In this document: positions 18,860 to 28,176 of the stretch, piece by piece | How the letters are laid out: each line of letters starts with the position of its first letter | How positions within the stretch are numbered: the first letter of the stretch is position 1 | Assembly (NCBI GenBank): GCA_965216365.1 | Contig: CBDCFT010000013.1 | Coordinates: 186,001-250,000, forward strand | DNA: 64,000 nt | Source of the DNA: CBDCFT01 sp965216365 | GTDB taxonomy: Bacteria > Pseudomonadota > Gammaproteobacteria > Arenicellales > CBDCFT01 | Reading direction: 5' to 3' | Program-made: the position numbers and the translations under genes | Notes under the pieces: model-generated | What the model saw: the letters and a program-made list of their open reading frames with translations, nothing else | Told to the model about the DNA's origin: nothing | Databases searched by the model: none

Positions 18860-19378
18860 TTGCTCCAATTATCCGGACCCCAGCACAAACGAATTCTGGG
18901 TATCGACCCCGGTTCCCGTGTCACTGGCTTCGGCGTTATTGAAAATACCGCAAAAGGATTGCGTCATATTGACAGCGGTTGCATTCGTTTAAGCCAGGAC
19001 GACTTGTGGTTACGCTTAAAGACCATTTATGACGGCGTCACAGAAGTGATTGAAGCGCACGATCCTCATGTCGTTGCGATTGAGAAAGTATTCGTCTCCA
19101 ACAACGCCAACTCCGCTTTGATATTGGGTCATGCTCGCGGCAGTGCGATTTGCGCGGCTGTGAACAGCGGTGTGCCGGTCGTGGAATACACCGCCCTGCA
19201 GGTGAAGCGGGCAGTGGTCGGCACCGGTGGCGCGGCCAAGCAACAAGTGCAGCACATGGTGTGCGCGTTGTTGGGTTTGACCAGTAGCCCACCGGCAGAC
19301 GCAGCAGATGCATTGGGTTGTGCGATTTGCCATTTGAATACCTCACATATCGAAGATCGACTAAAAGCAGCTTCTTGA
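18860..19378 (+). CDS. ruvC: Holliday-junction resolvase RuvC
   Basis: This 172-residue endonuclease cuts Holliday junctions brought by RuvAB. The first catalytic Asp lies in GIDPGSRVTGFGV, the Glu in AIEKVFVSNNANSA, and the last acidic pair in PPADAADALG. A TTG start gives a family-like N-terminus; no ATG lies near. ruvA follows 16 nt later. Confidence 0.94.
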   Translation: MLQLSGPQHKRILGIDPGSRVTGFGVIENTAKGLRHIDSGCIRLSQDDLWLRLKTIYDGVTEVIEAHDPHVVAIEKVFVSNNANSALILGHARGSAICAAVNSGVPVVEYTALQVKRAVVGTGGAAKQQVQHMVCALLGLTSSPPADAADALGCAICHLNTSHIEDRLKAAS

Positions 19379-19394
19379 ACGAAATAACTGGCTA

Positions 19395-20007
19395 ATGATC
19401 GGTTTTTTACGCGGCGAAATACTTATTAAGCAACCTCCCATGTTGGTGATGGATGTGCAGGGTGTCGGTTATGAGCTTGAGGCGCCGATGACGACTTTTT
19501 ACAATCTGCCCGACACCGGTCAGGTGGCCACGGTGTACACCCACATGGTGGTGCGCGAGGACGCACAATTGCTGTATGCGTTCACCGATCTGAAACAACG
19601 CGGATTTTTTCGCAGCCTGTTGCGGGTAAACGGTGTCGGCCCGCGGGTTGCGTTAGCGATTCTTTCCGGTTTGTCGGCGGAAGAATTTTACACCTGCATC
19701 ATGAACGACGATGCCACGCAACTGACCCGGGTGCCAGGCATTGGCCGTAAAACCGCCCAGCGTTTGCTGGTGGAAATGCGCGACAAACTGACACCGGATG
19801 ACGAATCCGGTTCTGCCGACTATCGCATCCGCTCCCGCCGGCACGCCGGTTGCGAACCCGGCGCAGGACGCTATCAGTGCGCTGGTTTCACTCGGTTATA
19901 AGTCCATCGACGCCACACGTGCTGTGCGATCCCTGCCGGACAAAGATGTCAGCAGTGAGGAGTTGATTCGTCAGGCCTTGCAATCCATTACCGGCGGTGC
20001 GCGTTGA
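19395..20007 (+). CDS. ruvA: Holliday-junction helicase subunit RuvA, with a frame break
   Basis: Domains I and II read in one frame from ATG 19,395 (IGFLRGEI, and helix-hairpin-helix motifs VNGVGPRVA and VPGIGRKTA). Domain III reads in another frame ending at 20,007 (DAISALVSLGYKSIDATRAV). The frame must change by +1 between 19,792 and 19,901, inside the flexible linker. Both parts are well conserved. Explanations are an extra base in the consensus, a recent mutation, or less likely programmed shifting. If real, the first frame ends at 19,901 and the protein would lose the RuvB-binding domain. Confidence 0.85.
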
Positions 20008-21077
20008 GCGATCGCTTGATTTCCGCTAATGCCGAACAGGACTCGCCGCAAGAGCAGGCGATTGATCGCAGTCTGCGGCCGTTAAATCTGGATGACTTTG
20101 TCGGTCAGCAAAAAATTCGCGCACAACTGGAAATTTTTATTCAGGCGGCAAAGCGTCGCAGCGAAGCGCTCGATCATGTACTGGTATTCGGCCCGCCGGG
20201 GTTGGGGAAAACCACACTGGCGCATATCCTTGCGCATGAGATGAGCGTGAACCTGCGTCAAACCTCCGGTCCGGTTTTAGAGCGCGCAGGCGATCTTGCC
20301 GCTATGTTGACTAATCTCGAAGCGCAGGATGTGTTGTTCGTCGATGAAATTCATCGTTTGAATCCAGCGGTAGAAGAAATTCTGTATCCGGCGATGGAGG
20401 ATTATCAACTCGACATCATGATTGGCGAAGGCCCGGCCGCGCGTTCTATAAAATTGAATCTGCCGCCGTTTACCCTGGTCGGCGCGACCACTCGCGCAGG
20501 TCTGCTCACGTCGCCTTTGCGCGACCGTTTCGGCATTGTCAATCGTCTGGAGTTTTACGATACCAAAGAACTGACCAGTATCGTGAGTCGTTCCGCCGGC
20601 ATTCTGGGCGTGGATGCAGAGAGTGACGGTGTCGATGCGATTTCTGAACGTTCCCGCGGTACACCGCGTATTGCCAATCGTTTGCTGCGCCGGGTGCGTG
20701 ACTACGCGGAAATCAAGAGCGATGGTCGTATTACCCGCGGCGTAGCGGAAAAAGCCCTGGACATGCTGGAGGTTGACCGTTACGGGTTGGATGTGATGGA
20801 TCGCAAATTGTTGTTAGCCGTTATTGAGAAGTTTGACGGTGGCCCGGTAGGTCTCGACAGTTTGGCCGCGGCCCTGGGCGAGGAGCGCGATACCATTGAA
20901 GATGTCATCGAACCGTATCTCATACAACAAGGTTTCTTGATGCGCACACCGCGCGGTCGCATGGCCTTGCGTCTGGCCTGGACGCATTTTGGATTTAAAC
21001 CACCAAAAGCAGTTGCGCAAGAATCTCCGCAAGCGGCGTTGTTCGCGGACTCAGAGCAAACGGTGGAATCGGAATAA
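20004..21077 (+). CDS. ruvB: Holliday-junction helicase motor RuvB
   Basis: This 357-residue AAA+ ATPase drives branch migration as a hexamer on RuvA. Walker A is GPPGLGKT at residues 63-70 and Walker B is LFVDEIHRL. A C-terminal winged-helix domain follows (MRTPRGRMALRLAW). The TTG start overlaps the ruvA stop by 4 nt, so this junction supports the second ruvA frame as the translated one. Length is normal. Confidence 0.96.
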   Translation: MSDRLISANAEQDSPQEQAIDRSLRPLNLDDFVGQQKIRAQLEIFIQAAKRRSEALDHVLVFGPPGLGKTTLAHILAHEMSVNLRQTSGPVLERAGDLAAMLTNLEAQDVLFVDEIHRLNPAVEEILYPAMEDYQLDIMIGEGPAARSIKLNLPPFTLVGATTRAGLLTSPLRDRFGIVNRLEFYDTKELTSIVSRSAGILGVDAESDGVDAISERSRGTPRIANRLLRRVRDYAEIKSDGRITRGVAEKALDMLEVDRYGLDVMDRKLLLAVIEKFDGGPVGLDSLAAALGEERDTIEDVIEPYLIQQGFLMRTPRGRMALRLAWTHFGFKPPKAVAQESPQAALFADSEQTVESE

Positions 21078-21088
21078 CAGCAATAACG

Positions 21089-21541
21089 ATGCCGGCAGAT
21101 TCTGCAATTGCGAACAATGTGCACTCTCGTGTCGCTGCATTCGAACACTCTTTTCGTGTGTACTACGAAGACACTGATGCAGGCGGAGTTGTGTACCATT
21201 CGAACTATCTAAAATACATGGAGCGTGCGCGCACGGAATGGCTTAGCAGTCTCGGAGTTGAGATTGATAAACTTGTAAAAGATTTTGCGGTTTTATTTGC
21301 AGTGCGGTCGGTAAACGTGCAATATTTGCGACCCGCGCGGCTGAATAACCATCTTATTGCTACGGTTTGGCCCGAACGACTGCGAGGCGCCAGTCTCGAA
21401 CTCGATCAACGTGTGTACCGTGAAGACGAATTGCTCACTAACGCAAAAATTAATCTAGCCTGTGTCGATGCAAACACGCTGTTACCCAAAGCGTGGCCCG
21501 AGACACTCAATGAAATATTTAACGTATGGAAAACGTCGTAA
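21089..21541 (+). CDS. ybgC: Acyl-CoA thioesterase YbgC
   Basis: This 150-residue hot-dog-fold thioesterase hydrolyses acyl-CoA and is the first gene of tol-pal clusters. The active-site motif is YYEDTDAGGVVYHSNYLKY, with the catalytic Asp in DTD. It overlaps tolQ by 16 nt. It has a short N-terminal extension before the domain. Confidence 0.92.
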   Translation: MPADSAIANNVHSRVAAFEHSFRVYYEDTDAGGVVYHSNYLKYMERARTEWLSSLGVEIDKLVKDFAVLFAVRSVNVQYLRPARLNNHLIATVWPERLRGASLELDQRVYREDELLTNAKINLACVDANTLLPKAWPETLNEIFNVWKTS

Positions 21542-22221
21542 ATATTGCAGCTTCTCCCGATAGCATCTCCATCCTGAAATTGATTCAGGAAGCGAGCCTG
21601 CTGGTGCAGCTCGTGATGCTCCTGTTACTGCTCGCATCCCTCGTTTCCTGGACCATGATTTTCTACAAATGGGCGAGTTTTAAATCATTAGGCAAAACCG
21701 CGGTTCAATTCGAAGAAGGCTTTTGGTCGGGTGGCGAAATGAATCGTTTGTACCAGGATCTGGCCGGGCGTGGCAAAGAGCCGGAGGGCATCGCCAATAT
21801 ATTTGTCGCGGGGTATCGTGAATACAATCGCTTGTCCAGCAACGCTACGGTAAAACGCGCCGATCTGGTCGACGGCGTGCAACGCGCCATGCGCGTTGCC
21901 CTGGGCCGTGAGGAAGAGCACCTTGAATCCAATCTATCGTTTTTGGCGACAGTGGGTTCCACCAGCCCGTATATTGGATTATTCGGCACAGTGTGGGGAA
22001 TTATGAACTCATTTCGTGCTTTAGGCGCCATGCAGCAAGTGACCATTGCCAGCGTCGCTCCGGGTATCGCCGAGGCCTTGATCGCCACCGCCATGGGTTT
22101 GTTCGCCGCAATTCCGGCAGTGATTGCGTATAACAAGTTTTCCTATACGTCTTCGCGTTTAATGGGTCGTTATGAAATTTTCGCCGAGGAGTTTCTTAGC
22201 ATCGTGAACCGGCAATCCTGA
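21526..22221 (+). CDS. tolQ: Tol-Pal system proton channel subunit TolQ
   Basis: This 231-residue inner-membrane protein is a MotA/ExbB-type subunit with three membrane segments: one near residues 15-37 (LVQLVMLLLLLASLVSW) and two in the second half (TSPYIGLFGTVWGIM; EALIATAMGLFAAIPAVIAY). With TolR it harvests the proton gradient to energise TolA for outer-membrane constriction at division. It overlaps ybgC, and tolR starts one base after its stop. Confidence 0.96.
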   Translation: MENVVNIAASPDSISILKLIQEASLLVQLVMLLLLLASLVSWTMIFYKWASFKSLGKTAVQFEEGFWSGGEMNRLYQDLAGRGKEPEGIANIFVAGYREYNRLSSNATVKRADLVDGVQRAMRVALGREEEHLESNLSFLATVGSTSPYIGLFGTVWGIMNSFRALGAMQQVTIASVAPGIAEALIATAMGLFAAIPAVIAYNKFSYTSSRLMGRYEIFAEEFLSIVNRQS

Positions 22222-22222
22222 C

Positions 22223-22666
22223 ATGGCAATTTACGGTAGTCGCAGCCGCAAAAAGAAACTCATGGGCGAGATCAACGTCGTGCCTTATATCGATGTTATG
22301 CTGGTGTTGCTGATCATATTCATGATCACCGCGCCGTTGTTGACCGAAGGCGTGAGTGTTGATTTGCCTCAGGCGGACGCCAAGACCGTGGATACCGAGG
22401 ATAAAGAACCGTTTGTCGTGACGGTCGATAGTGAAGGTAACTATTTCGTTAATGACGAGTCAGAAAGTACCACTGACCCCGAAAAAATCCGCATCAAGGC
22501 AGCGGCGGTGTTGAAACATAATCCTGAAACACCTTTCTTGGTGCGTGGCGATGGCGGTGTGCGTTACGAACTCGTCGTGCAGGCAATGGTATTATTACAA
22601 CAAGCCGGCGTCGCCAGCGTTGGGCTGGTGACTGAAACTCCCGCAGGTAATGTAGATAATCAGTGA
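22223..22666 (+). CDS. tolR: Tol-Pal system protein TolR
   Basis: This 147-residue ExbD/TolR protein has one N-terminal membrane segment (YIDVMLVLLIIFMITAPLL) containing the proton-path Asp, followed by a periplasmic domain. It forms the stator with TolQ. Its 3' end overlaps the tolA start by 4 nt. Confidence 0.96.
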   Translation: MAIYGSRSRKKKLMGEINVVPYIDVMLVLLIIFMITAPLLTEGVSVDLPQADAKTVDTEDKEPFVVTVDSEGNYFVNDESESTTDPEKIRIKAAAVLKHNPETPFLVRGDGGVRYELVVQAMVLLQQAGVASVGLVTETPAGNVDNQ

Positions 22667-23721
22667 TAGGCAGGATCAATAAACTCGGACGCAAATCCAA
22701 GGCGATTGTTTACGCCGTTGGCGTTCATTTGCTGGTTGTTGTCGTGCTCGGCATCAGTTTTAACTGGAAAATCCCCACCGCAGCCGCTCCCGATGGAGAA
22801 GCCGCACCTGTACAGGCAACCATTATTCCTGAAGCGGCGCTCAATGAGGAAATAGCTAAAATTGAGCAACGTCAACTGGACAAGAAAAAGAAAGAGGAAG
22901 AAGAAAAACAACGTTTGGAAGATTTAATCAAGGAAGCGGCCGAAAAAGAAGAAGAACGTAAAAAACAGGAGCAAGAAATCGAGGACCTCAAGAAAAAGCA
23001 GGAGGAAGAAAAACAAAAAGCGGAAGAAGTGGCAGAAATGCGCAAGAAGGAAGAAGCGCAGCTTTCGAAACTCAAGCTGGAGAAGGAATGTTTAGAAAAA
23101 TATCAAAAGTTGTCACTAGAGGAGATTGAAAAAGCGCAATCCTCGGACGAGGATTGCGCCGATCAAATTGCAGAAGTTAAAGTTAAAAAAGTCGAGGAGA
23201 GTAAAAAAGAAGAAGCGTTAATTGCAGAACGCAAGAAAAAGGAAGAAGAGGATAGAAAAAAGAAAGAAGCGGAAGAAGAAAAACAACGATTGGCTGAATT
23301 AGAGGCGGAGAAAAAACGCAAAGCGGATGCTGAGAAAAAACGTCTGGCAAAGATTGCGGCCGACAAGAAAGCCAAAGCTGATGCAGAACGTGCATTACAA
23401 GCACAACTGGAGTCAGAGCGTGTGCGGGGAGAGGCGAAAGCGGCGTTGGTTGGAAATATTGGCGCCATTCAGCGTAAAGTCAGCCGTAATTGGTTACAAC
23501 CGCAGAGTTTTAAACCAGGACAAACAGCCAAAATACAAGTCAAAGTGAGTCCGACCGGCGATATCATAGACGCAAAGATTGTTTCGGGTAGCGGTGATCC
23601 GATTTTTGATCGTTCCGTGTTCAATGCGGTCATGAAATCCTCCCCGTTACCGATACCACAAGACGCAAGATATTATCCTCACATTCAAACCTTTAATTTC
23701 CTATTTAGTCCATATGGTTGA
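22663..23721 (+). CDS. tolA: Tol-Pal envelope-spanning protein TolA
   Basis: This 352-residue protein has an N-terminal membrane anchor (residues about 14-35), a very long charged Lys/Glu/Ala coiled coil (about 60-255), and a C-terminal globular domain that binds TolB and Pal (RKVSRNWLQP, VFNAVMKSSPLPIP). The coil is interrupted by a cysteine-containing stretch (CLEKYQKLSLEEIEKAQ). GTG start overlaps tolR by 4 nt; the end overlaps tolB by 8 nt. Composition is biased but typical. Confidence 0.95.
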   Translation: MIGRINKLGRKSKAIVYAVGVHLLVVVVLGISFNWKIPTAAAPDGEAAPVQATIIPEAALNEEIAKIEQRQLDKKKKEEEEKQRLEDLIKEAAEKEEERKKQEQEIEDLKKKQEEEKQKAEEVAEMRKKEEAQLSKLKLEKECLEKYQKLSLEEIEKAQSSDEDCADQIAEVKVKKVEESKKEEALIAERKKKEEEDRKKKEAEEEKQRLAELEAEKKRKADAEKKRLAKIAADKKAKADAERALQAQLESERVRGEAKAALVGNIGAIQRKVSRNWLQPQSFKPGQTAKIQVKVSPTGDIIDAKIVSGSGDPIFDRSVFNAVMKSSPLPIPQDARYYPHIQTFNFLFSPYG

Positions 23722-25057
23722 TTTTTTTAGCGCGTTCAAAAACCGCCCGCAGTTAGCTTTCATTACTGTATTTAGTTTGTTGTTGTCTCTTTTCTCGCCT
23801 GTGTGGGCGCAGGAACAACCACTCGACATAGTCATTACTGAGGGTGTTGAAGGCGCATTGCCTATTGCCGTGGTTCCATTTGAATCCAGCACTGCTGGAA
23901 ACCCTCCACATATTGTTAGTGACATAATCGAAGCAGATTTAGCACGCAGTGGCCGATTTGAACCCTTACCACGGGAAGATTTCTTAGGCCAACCGACAAC
24001 ATTCAACGAGGTTCGCTTCAAGGACTGGCGGTTACTCAAAGTAGACGCCGTTGTAGTCGGTAAAGTGAGTGCTGCCGGTAGTGGTCAATACGATGTTCAA
24101 TTTGAGTTGGTCGATGCTATCTTAGGTAAGCAAATGACCGGTTGGCGTTACCGTGTCGATAGTGGCAAGTTGCGTAAAGTCGCTCACCAAATTGCCGATA
24201 TTATTTACAAGCAGCTCACCGGCACAGACGGTGCGTTCGATACCCGCATTGCCTATGTCACCGTGCAAAAAACCGCCAGTGGTGGCGGGACTTACTTATT
24301 ACAGGTAGCGGACTCGGATGGTTACGGGCCGTCCACCGCGTTGACCTCGTCGCAACCCATTTTGTCGCCTGCCTGGTCGCCCGATGGTTCGCGTCTGGCG
24401 TATGTGTCTTTTGAGGGCAGAAAGCCGAAAATTTTCGTGCAGAATGTAGCGGACGGCCGTCGCGTAAAAATTGCGGACTATCCCGGCATCAACGGTGCGC
24501 CGGCATGGTCGCCGGATGGCAGTCGTATTGCCATGACATTATCCAAAGATGGCAATCCTGAAATCTATGTCGCGGACACCAGTGGCGGAAACCTGCGCCG
24601 TTTAACAAAACATGGTGCTATCGACACCGAACCGGCGTGGTCGCCGGACGGTCAATCCATCGTGTTCACTTCTGGCCGCTCCGGTAAACCACAGATTTAT
24701 CGCATGAGTTCCAGCGGCGGCGGGGTATCGCGTGTCACGTTCGATGGCAAATATAACGCGCGTGCATCATATTCACCCGACGGTAACCAGATAGTCATGA
24801 TTACCGAACGGGGCCGTGGATATCAGGTCGGGTTACTGGATTTAAGAAATAATTTAACTAAGGTGTTAAGCGATACGCGTTTGGACGAATCGCCCAGCTT
24901 CGCGCCCAATGGCGCAATGATTATTTATGGCACACAGTCGGGAGGACGTGGCGTGTTAGCTGCGGTATCATCCGACGGGCGCGCCAGTCAAATTCTTAAG
25001 TTCCAAGAAGGCGCTGTGCGCGAGCCGGCTTGGTCACCATTCAACCGTAAACTGTGA
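23714..25057 (+). CDS. tolB: Tol-Pal periplasmic propeller TolB
   Basis: This 447-residue periplasmic protein has a signal peptide ending near VWAQEQ, an N-terminal alpha/beta domain and a six-bladed propeller with repeated SPDGSR-type loops (AWSPDGSRLAY, AWSPDGSRIAM, AWSPDGQSIVF). TolB shuttles between TolA and Pal. The start overlaps tolA; the TGA at 25,055-25,057 lies 11 nt before the pal ATG. Confidence 0.96.
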   Translation: MVDFFSAFKNRPQLAFITVFSLLLSLFSPVWAQEQPLDIVITEGVEGALPIAVVPFESSTAGNPPHIVSDIIEADLARSGRFEPLPREDFLGQPTTFNEVRFKDWRLLKVDAVVVGKVSAAGSGQYDVQFELVDAILGKQMTGWRYRVDSGKLRKVAHQIADIIYKQLTGTDGAFDTRIAYVTVQKTASGGGTYLLQVADSDGYGPSTALTSSQPILSPAWSPDGSRLAYVSFEGRKPKIFVQNVADGRRVKIADYPGINGAPAWSPDGSRIAMTLSKDGNPEIYVADTSGGNLRRLTKHGAIDTEPAWSPDGQSIVFTSGRSGKPQIYRMSSSGGGVSRVTFDGKYNARASYSPDGNQIVMITERGRGYQVGLLDLRNNLTKVLSDTRLDESPSFAPNGAMIIYGTQSGGRGVLAAVSSDGRASQILKFQEGAVREPAWSPFNRKL

Positions 25058-25068
25058 GGAGATTATAT

Positions 25069-25602
25069 ATGCGCAAGTCCCTAGCTTTAATCGTTATTGT
25101 CATGCTGGCTTTCAACCTGGCAGCTTGTGGAAAGAAAAAGGTTGTGGAGAACATTCCAGTCGCAGAGGGCGGCACTGGCGATGGCGGTGACGGTACCGGG
25201 GGAGTTGGTAGCGACGGTATCGAAGGTGCGCAGTTTGGCCCGGGAAATCCCGATGATCCAAATGACCCGTTGAACAAACGTGTTGTCTATTTTGAATATG
25301 ACAGCCCGATTCTGGATACCGAAGGGCAGATCATTGCCGAGGCGCATGCGCAATGGCTGGCGAGTAACCCGGGCACAAACGTCGTGCTGGAAGGACACGC
25401 CGACGAGCGCGGAACACGCGAGTATAACCTGGCCCTGGGTGAAAGCCGCGCACAATCCGTCATGCAGGTTATGCAAGGCATGGGCGTCAGCAGTAGTAAT
25501 ATCCAATCCATTTCCTATGGCGAAGAACGACCGGTCGCGTTGGGTGCGGACGAAAGTTCCTGGTCATTGAACCGGCGTGTTGAAATCATTTACGGTAACT
25601 GA
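25069..25602 (+). CDS. pal: Peptidoglycan-associated lipoprotein Pal
   Basis: This 177-residue outer-membrane lipoprotein anchors the outer membrane to peptidoglycan. The signal peptide has lipobox LAAC with Cys20. The OmpA-like domain spans about residues 65-177 (LEGHADERGTREYNLALG). I chose ATG 25,069, preceded at 7-nt spacing by AGGAG; the GTG at 25,054 overlaps tolB but would spoil the signal peptide. A Gly/Asp-rich linker follows the lipidated Cys. Confidence 0.95.
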   Translation: MRKSLALIVIVMLAFNLAACGKKKVVENIPVAEGGTGDGGDGTGGVGSDGIEGAQFGPGNPDDPNDPLNKRVVYFEYDSPILDTEGQIIAEAHAQWLASNPGTNVVLEGHADERGTREYNLALGESRAQSVMQVMQGMGVSSSNIQSISYGEERPVALGADESSWSLNRRVEIIYGN

Positions 25603-25620
25603 TGAGTTAAAGGCGGAATC

Positions 25621-25656
25621 GTTTTGGCTGATCGGCGTTGTCTGATCAGCCAAAAC
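25621..25656. terminator. Perfect 13-bp inverted repeat between pal and cpoB
   Basis: GTTTTGGCTGATC and its exact complement GATCAGCCAAAAC are separated by a 10-nt loop. The sequence after the stem (CTTT) is a weak U-tract. It may be a partial terminator or an RNA-stability hairpin that sets pal above cpoB expression. Confidence 0.5.
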
Positions 25657-25673
25657 CTTTAAGTTAATCGTTT

Positions 25674-26501
25674 ATGCCTTTTCCATTTTCCAAAGTTATT
25701 GCTTTTGTGCCGGCGGCATTGCTCGTCGCCTGCTCAGTGACGCCACCACAACCACCGCCTGCAGCGGAGCCACAGGTTAACCGCGAAGTGGTCAAGGCCC
25801 TGGGTCAGATTGATCAACTGGAGTCGGAACTGCAGGAATTGCGCAACCTGGTTGAGATTCAGCAATTTGAGTTGGAAAATCTGCGCCGCCAACAGAATGA
25901 TTTGTATACCGATATCGACCGGCGTCTGACCGCGACTGAGAATATCGCACTGCAACCACAACAACCGTCTGTCAGCACTCAGTCCCCGGCTGTGGATACG
26001 CCGGCTGAATCTGCACAGGGCGATATTCCCGTAGTTGATTTGGAGCCGGGTGATACAAATGAAGAGGATGTTCCAACGACGGAACCTGCGGCAACCGTCG
26101 CCACGACTCAACCCTCATCGGCTGACGAGGCCTATCAACAAGGTTTTGAATTTTTAAAACAACGCCAGTATGCAGATGCGATCGAAGCCTTTGAAGATTT
26201 AATTTATCGCTTTCCCGATAGCGATCAAGCAGATGATGGCTATTACTGGATTGGCGAAGCGCTTTACGTCACGCGTGACTATCAATCCGCGTTGGTGAAT
26301 TTTGAGACTTTAGTTGAGCGTTACCCGGAGAGTGAACGAGTGCCGGAGGCGATACTGAAAAAGGGTTATATCCAATACGAAACGCGCGCATATCCCGAAG
26401 CGCGCACGACACTCACCGAGCTGATTGAAAAGTACCCTGAGCATTATGTCGCACCCGCCGCGCGTACTCGATTACAACTCATGACGAACCAGGGAAACTA
26501 A
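25674..26501 (+). CDS. cpoB: Cell-division coordinator CpoB/YbgF, lipoprotein form
   Basis: This 275-residue protein combines an N-terminal trimerisation coiled coil (about residues 37-95), a Pro/Thr-rich linker, and C-terminal TPR-like repeats (about 140-275; AYQQGFEFLKQRQYADAIEAF). CpoB links Tol-Pal to PBP1B in E. coli. The N-terminus carries a lipobox, LVAC with Cys20, so the protein is probably lipidated. E. coli CpoB has a cleaved, non-lipid signal peptide. Confidence 0.9.
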   Translation: MPFPFSKVIAFVPAALLVACSVTPPQPPPAAEPQVNREVVKALGQIDQLESELQELRNLVEIQQFELENLRRQQNDLYTDIDRRLTATENIALQPQQPSVSTQSPAVDTPAESAQGDIPVVDLEPGDTNEEDVPTTEPAATVATTQPSSADEAYQQGFEFLKQRQYADAIEAFEDLIYRFPDSDQADDGYYWIGEALYVTRDYQSALVNFETLVERYPESERVPEAILKKGYIQYETRAYPEARTTLTELIEKYPEHYVAPAARTRLQLMTNQGN

Positions 26502-26564
26502 CTCGTTTATCTTTCTTGTGCTTCGCCGTTTGTTGATGGCGCATCTGTTTTTAAAACCTGGATC

Positions 26565-28079
26565 GTGACGCAGAATTCAACAGTTCGCGCCGCGGTTTGC
26601 GTGCGTAACCTGACTTACTCCCCCGCCGGGCATGCGCTATTTCGCGGTTTGAACTTAATCGTTGCACCCGGCGAATCGGTGGCTATTGTCGGTGTCAGTG
26701 GGTCAGGGAAAACGACATTACTGGAACTACTGCTCGCAAACCAGGAGCGCTCGTACTCAGGTCAGGTTAGGTTTGACAACGAACGTGCTGCGTTGGTGTT
26801 GCAAGACGGTGCGTTATTAGACCATCTAAACGTACTTGATAATCTGCGTTTAGTCAGTGTCTACGAAAAGCTCGGCCACAGTGATGAAGATTTATTGAGT
26901 TATCTTGCGCAACTCAACCTTCCAGGTGACTTCGCCCAACGGCGTGTGCATACACTAAGCGGCGGTGAGAAACGCCGCGTAGCTATAGCACGCGCTTTGG
27001 TCAGAAATCCCGATGTTTTATGTTTTGACGAACCGGACGCGGGTCTCGATCCGGCCAATCGGCGGGATCTAGCGTTAGCGCTGAGGCAGTTAAACGAAAA
27101 AGATGGCAAAACAATTATCGTAGCAACACATGATTCGTTGTTGACAAGTTTGGTGGCGGATAAAGTGTATTTTTTAAACGACGGTTTGTTGAAATTGGTT
27201 TTTGATTGGTCTGATTCGTCTCAGAATGTATCGAACGAAAGTACACGCCGCGAACAAATCGAACGGCTGTATGAAAGTCAGTCCGACGATGAATCAGCAG
27301 GTCGCTCGCATTCGACTCATATCGAAACATCCATAGTGCCGGAACTACTAAAAGGTGCAGTCGCAACCATCGCCAGCGTTTTTAAGTGGAATCCGTCATG
27401 GCTGCACTATGCGCGTATCGCAGGCCGCTCCATTTTGTCGGCCTTCGTAACCGGCATCGTTTTTTATTTTCTCGTGGGTGCGATGTTAGGCGCGACAACA
27501 ATAGTAGTTATAAAGAACGTCACCGAACATGCAATCAGCGGTCTCCTTGCGCTGGTCATCAAACCCGATTTTGTATTACAACAATTAAACGGCATGTACA
27601 TCGCCTATTTCGCACCTGCCATTGGCGGCATACTGTTCATCGCCCGCTCAGGCAGCATAATGACTTCCTGGTTAGGCGCGTTGAGTTTCGGTAAACAATT
27701 ACAAGCCCTGGGTTCGCTTGGCGTTAACCCCAACCTGTATCTGAGCAGTCCGATATTTTTGTCACTGGTAGTGAGCTATATATTGACCGTGTTTGTCTTT
27801 GGTGTCGGCATGTGGATTGGCAGCTTCATCACCGCCGAATATCTCTACGACATTTCCGGAGCTGCACGCATGCTGCTGGTGACACCGGATATGGTGACGT
27901 TCGCCAATGTTCAATATAAAACAGTTCTCTATGGAGTCGTGTCAGGACTCATGATTTGTACATTAGGCATGGCGCGCAAACCCCACGTCGATGCCGTCGC
28001 CCGTCATACTACCCTGGTTATCATCCTCAGCACCGTGCTTATCGCAATTAGTGAATTGGGCTTTTCAGTGATTTCCTGA
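26565..28079 (+). CDS. MlaF-MlaE-type ABC transporter fusion
   Basis: This 504-residue protein joins an ABC ATPase to an MlaE/YrbE-type permease. Residues 1-220 hold Walker A GVSGSGKT (43-50), signature LSGGEKRR (131-138) and Walker B with Asp155-Glu156. Residues about 265-504 form a multi-span permease with the MlaE-like stretch SFGKQLQALGSLGVNP. In other bacteria MlaF and MlaE are separate subunits that move phospholipids between membranes. No MlaD, MlaB or MlaC gene is adjacent. It starts at GTG 26,565 without a clear ribosome site, and sits where queE/queC often lie. Confidence 0.75.
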   Translation: MTQNSTVRAAVCVRNLTYSPAGHALFRGLNLIVAPGESVAIVGVSGSGKTTLLELLLANQERSYSGQVRFDNERAALVLQDGALLDHLNVLDNLRLVSVYEKLGHSDEDLLSYLAQLNLPGDFAQRRVHTLSGGEKRRVAIARALVRNPDVLCFDEPDAGLDPANRRDLALALRQLNEKDGKTIIVATHDSLLTSLVADKVYFLNDGLLKLVFDWSDSSQNVSNESTRREQIERLYESQSDDESAGRSHSTHIETSIVPELLKGAVATIASVFKWNPSWLHYARIAGRSILSAFVTGIVFYFLVGAMLGATTIVVIKNVTEHAISGLLALVIKPDFVLQQLNGMYIAYFAPAIGGILFIARSGSIMTSWLGALSFGKQLQALGSLGVNPNLYLSSPIFLSLVVSYILTVFVFGVGMWIGSFITAEYLYDISGAARMLLVTPDMVTFANVQYKTVLYGVVSGLMICTLGMARKPHVDAVARHTTLVIILSTVLIAISELGFSVIS

Positions 28080-28136
28080 GTGGTGAAGGCGAGAATCGCT
28101 GCACGAAAAGCCGCTAAATTTGACAGCAACCAGGCA

Positions 28137-28156
28137 GGCCGCGATAATCCGCGGCC
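28137..28156. repeat. Hairpin after the ABC fusion gene
   Basis: GGCCGCG and CGCGGCC form a perfect 7-bp stem with a 6-nt loop. No T-run follows, so it is at best a weak terminator. Confidence 0.35.
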
Positions 28157-28176
28157 CCGCCAAGTTTCTCAAACTT

